64,000 nt of DNA from Batillaria attramentaria (taxonomy: Eukaryota > Mollusca > Gastropoda > Batillariidae). How positions within the stretch are numbered: position 1 is the stretch's first letter; every line of letters starts with the position of its first letter. This document shows, in pieces, positions 10,501-20,000 of this stretch. The notes beneath the pieces were generated by a model that was given only the letters and a program-made list of their open reading frames with translations, had not been told where the DNA came from and searched no databases. Made by a program: the position numbers and the translations under genes. Where the stretch lies: contig JACVVK020000392.1 of NCBI GenBank assembly GCA_018292915.2, forward strand, positions 96,001 to 160,000, written 5' to 3'.

Positions 10501-13082
10501 CTGGGTATGTTGCCTAACAAAAATGCCGAGAACTGGACAGAGCCTCAAGCTAAAAAGAATGGATATTCTCTCTTAAATGACAGAAAAGAGGACACAAGCA
10601 CATCAGATGAAATAAACTGCACTGAATCTGTACTGGGTAACAAATCAATAAATGAATGGTTGGCCGAACAGTGAAAATGGTTGATTGCTGACCAGGTTGA
10701 TGGTGTCGAAGATCTGGACCTCTCCTATCTGGTTGCTGCCAGGGTAGGCCAGGAAACAGTTGTCATTGGAGATGGAGAGTGCGCACAAACCGTGAGGGTT
10801 GGGTGGTGTGTCGCGGATTGTGTGCAGCACTTTCATGTCCCGTATGTTGTGGATGTACAGGCTCTCCTCGAGACATACTATCAGCCGCTGCACGTGTGGG
10901 AAAATAGTAAAAGGAAGGAGAAAAAAATGAAGGATGGACCACCCAATATCTCTCCTCCAAATCAAAGAAATGTAATAATCATCAAAGAAATCAAAAGCAT
11001 CTGTCTGAACCAGCTTTGGTGATCTAGTCTGAACATGGAATAAAGTAGACCTATATCAACAAAACAAACTCAACACCAGATGTAAAGCAGGGATGGATTT
11101 ACTCGAAAATGCCAATGAGACATTGTCTCCTTGACCAGTCATTTTTATGAGACATTTTCATTTTCTATGAGACAATCAAGTTCACCCGCATCACTCTGTC
11201 ACAGATCTGTGCCGAGAGCCTGTTCCTAAGTGCAGTGACGTTCAGGTTCTGAACGGAAAAGGACCTCTCGATCGCAGAACTGAGAAAACTGATAACGCGC
11301 CAATATTTTTTTGCAACTCTTTCGAGTGAAAGTTCCTGGCAGTGCGCGCGGCGAGCGCGATAAGTAAGCCTCATCACTAAAATTAGATTAGTGTAACAGA
11401 CTATATGACTGACACAGACAGCGCATCTCTGCTTCGCGTTGTCAAATGCGCTTGTGATGTCATGTTCGTGCGACATATGACGTATTTTGCGAAATTTCTA
11501 TGCGACATTTTTAAAAAAATATGAGACATAGTCGCACGGCGCGCGAGAAAATCGATCCCTGGTAAAGTCACCTTTCACCACAACACTCAATGAACGTCTG
11601 TTTACAATACAAGAAACACTAAGTGAGTGAATACTGTAATAGTATAAATATAAAAAAACAACAACATCTTAACACATACTGAAACTCGTAAACGTTCTCA
11701 CCTGTCTGTTAAGTTTCACTGCCAGGATGGAGTTGGAGTAACTGTAGTTGCAGATTTCAGTCCCTTTCTTGAAGTGACACACTTTAAGTTTGCGTGGATG
11801 CTGTAAGCTGACAATGGCCACAAGACTGCTGGAGAAGAGGCGTTCCACGATACACACATCCTCACCCTCTGTAAGGGTAGAGACCATGCAAGATTGACAA
11901 GAGATGAATAAAACCACAAACTCCCCCCACCCCCGCCCCCAGTACCCATGCAATCTATGTTTTGCAGCAGAATAATGCATATGTGAAGTACAGTATGTTT
12001 TCCTAACCTTTCCTGTGTCTAAAGGTAAAGTTTTGTCTTGATCAGTTGATGGCACATTGATGTTACTGAGTTACTGCCTTACTGTACCAATCAGTTTGTT
12101 TCACTTTAACCTGCTCAAACTCACTGACAGTTAAAGCAGTACCGATATGATTTCAACTTAGAGCAAACTGAAAGTAGTGAAATTGTTAACGGTGACTAAA
12201 TGATCAGGAAGTTTGATTGAATTCCATTGCAGTATCTCCAAATGATCATCCTTACAGCAGTAACTAAAGCATTACATAAAACTGTGATAGTACCTGACCT
12301 TAAACGGCCTCTGAAAGCCAAACAATGGTGTCATAACAGCTGTTGCACTGTCACTGGTGTCTAGTGTCAGTAAACACAAAACAAAGCACTGAACAAGAAC
12401 ACAAAGTTGATCATATCAATAAAGCAATAACCGTCATACTGTTCCACTCCGGGCGAAACAGAAGACGAATATGAGGTCCTAAGTTACTTTTTTAAAAAAC
12501 TTATTTCGTTACGCTCTGCTGCTTGTCATTTCGATTGTAAATGGTAACGTCAGCAAAACTGCAGTGACGGGTCAAGAGAGAATGAATATTCAGCAGCTGA
12601 CTTTGAACACTTTCTGCTACTTTCTAAAAGGCTAGAGGAGCAACGTAGTCTTACCATTTTCATATATTTGGTCGAGCTTTTCAACGCTGCCCAAGGAGAA
12701 TAGCCTGTACCCCGATTTGCTTCCTACGGCCAGAGATCTGAGGAAAAAATGAAAGCAGACCATTTCAGCAGTTTGTTTACAAACAAAGGCAATGAGATCA
12801 GCAAGTGGTGAATAAGAATGTTGCTTACGTGCAGTCCTGATTAAAGTTGACAAACAACAGATTTGACTGCTGTTCACCAGAGGCGGCTACTAGGTTCATT
12901 AGGCCAGAGAAGCCTTGGGACACTCCGCTAACTACGTAATCCGTTGTAGATGGATGACAGACAACTATCTCGCCATGTAAACCCTGACAAGCAGCATCAT
13001 TTATGAGGTTGTAAGAATCGTAGTGATTGGTTGAGATTTGCGGCAAGGTAGGCCACTCTCTTTTGCGTCGGCTGCTCGACAT
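3064..13082 (-). CDS. WIPI2: WIPI2-type phosphoinositide-binding beta-propeller protein
   Basis: Ten coding exons on the minus strand join in frame with GT-AG borders: 13082-12829, 12737-12655, 11868-11702, 10887-10693, 10035-9943, 9184-9114, 8749-8642, 7790-7626, 4035-3928 and 3406-3064 (1587 nt, 528 aa). PROPPIN family proteins bind PI3P on forming autophagosomes and recruit ATG16L1. Visible hallmarks are NFNQDCTSLAVGS in blade 1, [51 protein letters not shown] and the lipid-binding FRRG at residues 282-285. The known family start aligns with Met62 (codon 12899-12897, MNLVAASGE), so residues 1-61 may be an added N-terminus or 5' untranslated sequence. The last exon keeps the family SHD-PL motif, then carries an Ala/Thr-rich tail unlike vertebrate WIPI2. 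No frameshift is present. The start lies about 0.95 kb from the divergent CENP-E start. Confidence 0.95.
3690..3765 (+). repeat. LINE/SINE 3'-tail fragment
   Basis: It contains GGTGCTTAGAGCTCG and GATAGGCGCCCTATAAGTA before an ATT-rich tail. The GATAGGCGC-TATA-A motif recurs at 40546-40575 at the end of a LINE-like fragment. It lies in the last WIPI2 intron. Confidence 0.5.
4738..4793 (+). repeat. (GT)n microsatellite
   Basis: An uninterrupted GT dinucleotide run of about 56 bases in a WIPI2 intron is followed by an alternating GTGTGCGCGCGCATGTG stretch with Z-DNA-forming character. The overlapping His-rich frame is an artefact of the repeat. Confidence 0.95.
5149..5328 (-). repeat. tRNA-derived SINE, family A, copy 2
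   Basis: This is the same family as 2118-2289, with tRNA-like head on the right and tail at the left. A 9-bp duplication AGCCACATG flanks it at 5140-5148 and 5329-5337. Confidence 0.88.
6125..6365 (-). repeat. SINE family B, truncated copy 1
   Basis: It matches the body of the SINE at 49147-49553 in reverse: an ATAATAAT tail, then GGCTCAAAGTGCCGTGAGCTAAACCCAACAC-like, ACATTACAGTCACGTGATGCGAAGGGTCAGCTCAGC-like and TTGGAATTT segments. The tRNA-like head is missing. Confidence 0.8.
7442..7519 (+). repeat. Compound (GA)n(GT)n microsatellite
   Basis: About 19 bases of GA repeat pass directly into about 59 bases of GT repeat, roughly 100 bp downstream (on the minus strand) of the WIPI2 exon at 7790-7626. 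All overlapping frames are repeat artefacts. Confidence 0.95.
8195..8600 (-). repeat. SINE family D, diverged copy
   Basis: It shares GCCCCAGCTCTTCGCCAGCT, CCAGTGGTATTCCTC, GGAAGCTGGGGCA, TGATGATG and GAAAAATCCTGC-like blocks in the same order as 59490-59733. The present copy is longer and more diverged. It lies next to the WIPI2 exon at 8749-8642. Confidence 0.65.
8868..8967 (-). repeat. SINE family A, partial copy 3
   Basis: Only the tail and body are kept, from TTTAATGTCCTTTTCCATCA to TTTGGCCCCAGCTGGGCATA. The tRNA-like head is lost. Confidence 0.8.
9527..9689 (-). repeat. SINE family A, copy 4
   Basis: This is a full copy with tRNA-like head at the right end (CGGCCACCCCGGCTCCCC reversed). 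It lies between an A/C-rich low-complexity tract (9345-9510) and the TA-flanked MITE at 9723. Confidence 0.88.
9723..9900. mobile_element. TA-flanked MITE, Tc1/mariner or pogo type
   Basis: The left end CAGTCAAACCTGTGTAAGGC and the inverted right end CAGTCGAACCTGCCAAGGC form inverted repeats of about 27 bp. Each outer end is flanked by TA (9721-9722, 9901-9902), the Tc1/mariner/pogo target. At 178 bp it has no coding capacity. It lies just downstream (minus strand) of the WIPI2 exon at 10035-9943. Confidence 0.88.
10140..10520 (-). mobile_element. LINE (L2/CR1-like) 3' fragment
   Basis: A minus-strand frame (10520-10281) encodes a typical end of a LINE reverse transcriptase: [20 protein letters not shown], then [20 protein letters not shown] and NLKTFLF. 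The tail toward 10140 is rich in AAT repeats. A relative with the same motifs lies at 23700-23925. It sits in a WIPI2 intron. Confidence 0.8.
11088..11561 (-). mobile_element. hAT-type element remnant with transposase C-terminus
   Basis: Ends CAGGGATGGATTTACTCG and inverted CAGGGATCGATTTTCTCG face each other, flanked by GTAAAG on both sides (11082-11087, 11562-11567). The minus-strand frame 11476-11165 contains [11 protein letters not shown] and [19 protein letters not shown], resembling the dimerisation end of hAT transposases. At 474 bp it is an internally deleted derivative, inside the WIPI2 intron between exons 3 and 4. Confidence 0.8.
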
Positions 13083-14029
13083 GTCTGCACATTAGTGTCA
13101 GAATACCGATACATAAAATCCTAATGATCGACAAACTTGTAGACATATTTTTAAATAGTCTATATATTTCTGTCCATATGTTAAGTCAGTTAGGCTAATT
13201 CCGTCTATAAATGGACAAAGTGCAAAGCCATTGATGGGAGATAATCCGATAAGTCCATTTACTATTCTAGCCAATCGCGCTGGCCGAGGCAAAATTGTTA
13301 GCCAACCAGCTTCGTTCTTGTACTTCAACAGCGGCGTATTCAAACAGTTTCACGGATCAACCTCGCCATCCTCGGTGAATCTGTCAAAGTTTCAGGTATT
13401 CCTGTCATACAAAACAGTCGATAGATCGAAGAATTCTTTAAATCACTTGCTGCCAAGACTGACTGATCGTGTCTTACAATATTTCTTGCGTCAGAGAATG
13501 CAGTTTTAGGCATACCATTTACTGAGTCGCTAAGATGGTTCTAACTCTAAGATCATTTTCATCATTTTATACAAGATCCTTCTTGAGGAGTCCAGGGAAT
13601 TTGCTGGAGAAAAAAAATCAATAATGAACACACAAAACAAACATCAGAGAAACGTGAAATGTTTTGAGATGAGATGCTGCTGCTTGTGATTGACTTTGTT
13701 CATCCTGCTGGGTTTTGTTACTCGTGCATGATACGCAGCTGGCAAGAAGGTTCCTGCTCAGCTCCTGATCTAGACTCATCAGCTTGGCAACCCGAGAAAT
13801 TCTGTGACTAGTATGCGACATGATTTTTACAGTGTATGAGTGTTTATTTCACATGAGAAATGGGAATTTATTAGCATTTTTCAAAGTCTATCAATGTCAC
13901 ACTCTGTTTTGGAAAATACCAAAACGTTAGTTTTCTTAGACGGGCTAGTGAGACATTGTGGACCTACTGGAAAAAAAGAAGAAGAAAAAGCGAAAGAAAT
14001 ATGACACTTTTTGTTTTTCTCTTAGGGAG
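13083..14029. promoter_or_regulatory. Divergent promoter region of WIPI2 and CENP-E
   Basis: The WIPI2 start (minus, 13082) and the CENP-E start codon (plus, 14030) lie head to head. A CCAAT box is at 13271-13275 and a TTCAAA, the reverse of the CHR core TTTGAA, at 13339-13344. CCAAT plus CHR is the usual setup of G2/M genes such as CENP-E. TTTTCTCTTAG ends at 14025, four bases before the CENP-E ATG, and looks like a splice acceptor, so a non-coding first exon probably lies upstream. No TATA box stands out. The minus frame 13821-13618 is unrecognised. Confidence 0.5.
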
Positions 14030-17000
14030 ATGGCAGACACCGACCAAATAAAGGTTGTCATCCGTGTGAGGCCTCTCAGTCAAAGGTGAGTGACAAATTG
14101 TTGGACTTGCGTGTTGGTGTTCGTGTACGTAGCAGCTGGTGAGTTATAAGAACTGCATGTATGTCTTTTCAAGTTACCAAAATATTAGCTGATTAATGAT
14201 AATAATAACAGTACTTATAACCTATAGTAACTTATTGATAAGTAACAGTTCTATAAGCAATTTAAAAAAGTGGAAAAGAAGACATATAGCCAGATGGACA
14301 AAAATATACATGTATACAAAGCCATAACACACACACACACACATTATGATTACAGGGGTGATTTTCGTTCCGTATTATACGGATTTCCGTATTGGCAAAA
14401 TTTCAACAAAAATAAATAATTTCAAGACATGATGTTGGAACTTGACATTGTTTTCTTCCTTGGCTGCATGGTACAGGCATTGACTAGTCTAGCCATCATT
14501 TTTCACTACAATACATCCGTGGTGACCAGTGTTCGCATTCGGACTGATGTTTAAAAAAAGTTCAGTATTGGGAAAAATTTTGACAATCACCCCTGTGATT
14601 AGCATAGTGCCTGCACTAGTGAAGTTCAGTATGTTGTATTTTGGATGTGCAGGGAGCAACAGAATGGACTGGATGCCAGATGGAGTGTTCAGGATGAGCG
14701 GATGATTAGCCAGAAGGACCAAGCAAACCTCCCTCCTTATGTGTTTGGTATGAGTCTATGACTTTGCAGCTTGCTTGTTCTCAGGTCTAAAGCAGCACTT
14801 TTGTTTTGCAGTTGAAACTGGAAAGGGAGGGAGCAAATTGCTTCCTTTCTTATAGTTACAGCTTGGGCTGAAACACTTTGGAACAGGTAGTTAGTTATTT
14901 AGGGCTTTACGTAACGCACACTTTGGAACAAGTTTGAATGGAATTGAACTTACGGAATCTAAAAAAAACAAAAACAACATGATGTACAGATCTGATAAGT
15001 AGGATTGTGTGTTATGAAAGTTTTGTCAAAGTTTATTGACCACAGTATCATCTAGTTCTGGCAATAAAGTAGTACATGTGTACGTAGTAGAAGTAGAATT
15101 TGTTGTCCTGGCTTGTGATGTAAAGTTTCCTACTAGATTAATTTGAAACCATTGATTGAAGATCGAACACACGTATCATTGTGAATCATAAACTTTATGT
15201 TTTGACTCCTTCCATTTTGTTATGCAGATCAGATCTTTGACCGTGATTGTTCAACATGGGACTTGTACGGCAGTATCATTGCGCCTTTGGTGGAGGCTGC
15301 CATGAATGGTTATCATGGTATGTCAGTTCTTTCTTAAGAGTTCAGGTTTTAGATGTTGGGAAATGGATAAAAATTTAATAAAAAAAAAAATTAAAAAATT
15401 CATGTCAGGAGTTGCTTGTTTGTTTGTTTGTTTTTTTTCTTTTTCTTTTCTTTCAGTTTTTAGGTTCCCTCATGTGTTTAAAGTCCATAATGGTAGTTGG
15501 TACTGCGTAAATTATGTGGTACATGCTCTCCAGTTTGTCTTTTTAACCATTATTGCGATATTTATATCTAGTATTTTACTTCTGATAATATTTGTGCATT
15601 TTGTTGATAAACAGGCATTTGTGAGAAATGTTGTGTTCACAGTGTGATGTTTTTGTTTTTCCTTATTGTTGTGATCAGGCACCGTGTTCGCATACGGACA
15701 GAGTGGTTCTGGCAAGACACACACCATGTCAGGCAGTAAACTTGAGCCAGGCATCATAGGCCTTGCCATGCAAGATATCTTCGACTTCATCGAACAGGTA
15801 GCAATTTACTGTTTTTGCAGTTCTGTTGACCTCTTGCCCAGTTAAAATCATTCCAATGTCTTCCTCATTTAGTTGTGGTGAGAGAGAAATTGACCTGTAG
15901 CCACTTCCTGATCGACAGGTCATGCTAACCAATCAAACGGCGCGAATACTTCAAGCATACCCACACCTCTTGGTCAGCTTGTCAGAGTATGTGTCTGACA
16001 AAGAGATCAGAAGGCAAAAAAGTGTGCGCTGCATGCAGTTGCCAAGGAGGATTTGTTTCAGTCAGTGGGCGTGGCTAAAGGCGTCTGGGCTACATGTCAG
16101 TTGTTTGTTTGATACACTGTATCCCTGTAGTGTCTTCATATAAACTCACATTTTCATTTGCAGAAACCGAGCCATGAGTTTCTGATGCGTGCAAGCTACA
16201 TGGAAATCTACAATGAGAAGATTTATGATTTGCTGGGGAATGATGACACAAAAACACTAAAACTGCAAGAAACTCCAGTGAGTATTTCTACTTCATTTAC
16301 CAACACAGACGTGTAACATTTTACACCAAAAATGCACTTGAGTTTGCAACTTTTACTGTTGAATTTATTGAGAAAGTGTCCAGTTACAAACTAAGAAGAT
16401 ATTGATGAACTTGAAGAAATTGTGGAAACGTTGAAAAACTGAAACAAATGAAAGAACAAAATTGGGAGAGCGTTCCCTGTTCAGCTGTGGTGTTGCGCGA
16501 GGCCAGGTGTGCAGCTAAGGCCCAGATGAATTTTGACAACTTTGGACTTTTTCGTGCCCTCCCAGGATCATCAGATCAGTGTTGTTGGCCTTGACGAGAC
16601 CCTGGTCAACTCGTGTGAACAGGTGTTCATGGTCATCAAGAATGGTGACGGTAAGTGTTGAGACTTACAATCTCGTTTTTTCCAAACAGAATTTTTAAAA
16701 TGTAATCAGTAATTGTTAGAGGGAGTTTTTCAAAGATGTAAAGAAAAATTGCTATGGTCAGTGGGTTGCAAAAATGTACAGTTGTTGACCTTTTACCTGG
16801 AATATAGTTGGATGCCACGGTCAGAATAACTTACTAAGAGACAGGCTGTTGCAGGAAGATGTGCGTGTCCATGTTTGTGCAGAGGAGCAGTGTTCTTAAT
16901 ACTTGCTATTGTGGAGCAGCTATTTCATGTTTCTGTCTGCAGGCATAAATTCTTTCACTTTGTGTGGTACGGTAATGGGTTACATTTGAGTCTCTCACTC

Positions 17001-20000
17001 TGTTCTGCTTTCAGCAAAGCGCACAGTTGCTGAGACCAAGCAGAACGACAGAAGCTCCAGGTCCCACTGCATTTTCAGAATTGTACGGAAATTTTATCTA
17101 AAAATCTTATTTATTCTTATTCATATTATATTCTGTGTCACTCTCTTTCATGCTTTTCACACCAATGTAAAAAAACAAACACACGCTCTGTCAAAATCTT
17201 TAGTTTCCTAATTCCATGTATTCAGCTTCAGACATTGACACTAGCGACAGGCTTATTTTTAAAAGCTGCTGTTGAAACCCAGCAAACAGTTCTTGAAGTG
17301 ACTTAGGTACATGAGTTCCCTCACATGCTGCACTGCACTGATATGCTGAGGTTTGTTTTATTTGATTTGATTATTTTTATTTGTTTTTTTTCCTTTTTGA
17401 TAATTTTTGTTCATGTGTGTTGCATTATCAAGTTCTAACTAGTGATTGTGAAGACTGCATCAGCTAATATTGTACAGTATTCTAATTCACCTTTTCATTT
17501 CTTCCAGATCATTGAGAGCCGAAAGAGGGGTGAAACAGACGCTGCTGTTATGGTTTCCCACTTGGTGAGTATGGGTACATGGTAGTTTGTTATATAGTTT
17601 GTCGTAGATCATCACATGATTAATAAAACTACTTGCGCTTGTGCAAGGATATTTATGAGGGGGGTGAGCCATCTCGGGCCTGGTTGCACCGCCTGACCCT
17701 ACACCCAATCAATAGCCATCCTTTCCTTATCACCTGACCTCTGACCCCACTTGCTGGAAGCGTGCGCATCACTGCACGCCCGCTTAGCGTCCTTTCTGCT
17801 CCCAGCACTGCATGTAGCAGCAGCCACGTTCCCGCACAGAGAAATTTTCCCTCCCCCCCTCACCCCTGTTTTTTGGCTCCTCCCAAAAATTTTTTAGCGA
17901 GTTGTGAAGCGCATTCAGCTCCAAAAAATTTCCTTACCCAAGGGAGACAATCCAGGTCCGAGTAGAGGCAGACCGATAAATCCTGCCTGGTAGTTAGTTA
18001 AAGTTCCCTAGGAACTAGTCCGTAGGAACACTTAGTTTGAAATTATTAAAATATGGGTAATTAGGTTAACTAGCAATAAATTCACTGCATGTGGAAACAA
18101 ACGCCAGACCTGGGATTCGAGTTGTTTTATTTAGAACTTAGATTGTCCTTGTTTGTCTGTAGATGTGTATTGTGTCAGCACACACCCGCATAATAATAAT
18201 AGAAAGAGGATTTGTCTGGCGCCCAACCTTCTGCTGGAGCTCTGGGCGCCTTACAGTAGCAGAGTGGTATTACATACCCTATCATCAAATACACGTCGCA
18301 CTACATACACATCGGATACACGTCACATACACGTTACATACACACAGTCATGGTGCTCCTAACACGACATACGGAACATAGCTACACGTATTTGAATGAC
18401 TGTTTTGTGTCGGAATACATTTTGGTTTGCTTTGCGGGCTTTGCTGAGGGTGTGCAGGTACATACATAGTTTACATCCTGATGTAAAGTAACTTTCTAGT
18501 CGGTGGCAGTTCTTGGTGCTTCTTTATGGATTTCTGTGTGAGATGTTGACAGGTGTCTTTCATTTTCAGAACTTTGTTGACCTTGCTGGTTCGGAGAAAG
18601 CTGGTGAAAAACTCCGGTGACCGGTTCAAAGAAGGATGTGCTATCAACAAAGTCTGTTCTGCTTGAGTCAGGTCATCAGCAAACTCAGTGAGGGAGTTGG
18701 GTCAGTTATAATTCTCTTTTTTTTGGGGGGGGGGGGGGGGGGGGGGAGGGGGGCTGGAAATTGTCATTTGTAATTGTTCTTTACCTTTTTTTTTCCTTTT
18801 CTTTTTGTTTAAATTTGCCGCGAATTAGCCTCTGTTGCTTGCGCGGCGTTAAGCCCTAAATAACTAACTAACTAACTAACTTTTTGTTTAAAACTACTTT
18901 AGGATCTCTTTCAGGACATTCGGGCTGTTTCCCCCAGGGGAAGCACATTATATCATTGTTGAGCAGTCACTGGAGTGGAACTCCCCCCTCTACATCAACT
19001 TCATAGACTATGAGAAGGCCTTCGACAGTGTAGACAGAGAGGCGCTGTGGAAGCTGCTAAGGCACTATGGAGTTCCCGGGAAGATCATCTCCCTGATCCA
19101 GTGCACCTACAAAGACATGAGCTGCAGGATTGCCCATGCCGGCCAGTTGTCAGAAAGCTTCGAGGTGAAGACCGGAGTCCGCCAGGGATGCCTGTTGTCC
19201 CCGTTCCTCTTCCTCCTGGTCATCGACTGGATCATGAAGACCACCACAACAGGCAGGAAAAACGGGATACAGTGGACACTCTGGGCGCAGCTGGATGACC
19301 TCGACTTTGCGGACGACCTGGCGCTCCTGTCTCACAGCCACAGCCAGATGCAGGACAAGACTACATGCCTGGAAGCCACATCAGCCGGAACAGGGCTCAA
19401 GATCAACAGGAGGAAAAACCGAGCTGATGAAGATCAACACCACTGCCAACACACCGGTCACAGTCGGTGGAGAGCTCATCAGGGAGGTAGAGTCCTTTGT
19501 CTACCTGGGGAGTGTGGTTGATGGACAGGGAGGCACAGACTGAGACGTCACAGCCAGAATCGGCAAGGCAAGAGCAGCAATGGTCATGCTGAAGAACATC
19601 TGGGCATCCAAAGTTGTCAGCATAAGAACCAAACTTCGCATCTTCAACTCCAACGTGAAGTCAGTTCTGCTTTACGGATGCGAAACATGGAGGACAACGA
19701 AGACGATGCAGCAGAAGATCCAGACATTTCTCAACACCTGTCTGAGGCGCATCTTCAACATCCGATGGCCAGAGAAGATCCGTAACGAAGAGCTGTGGGA
19801 GCGAGCAGGGCAGGAACCAGCGGCCAAGCAGATCCTGCAGAGGAAGTGGGGCTGGATTGGACACACCCTCAGGAAGCCAGCATCCAGCACCACACGCCAA
19901 GCCCTGACATGGAACCCACAGGGGAAAAGGAAGAGAGGCCGGCCTCGCAACAGCTGGAGGCGGGACACTGAGGCAGAGTTATATAAGCAGGGGACCAACT

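Noticed and set aside
13618..13821. Minus-strand 67-codon frame upstream of WIPI2
   Set aside because: Its composition is mildly protein-like, but there is no recognised motif, and it lies in a promoter region. It could be a small exon; not supported enough to call.
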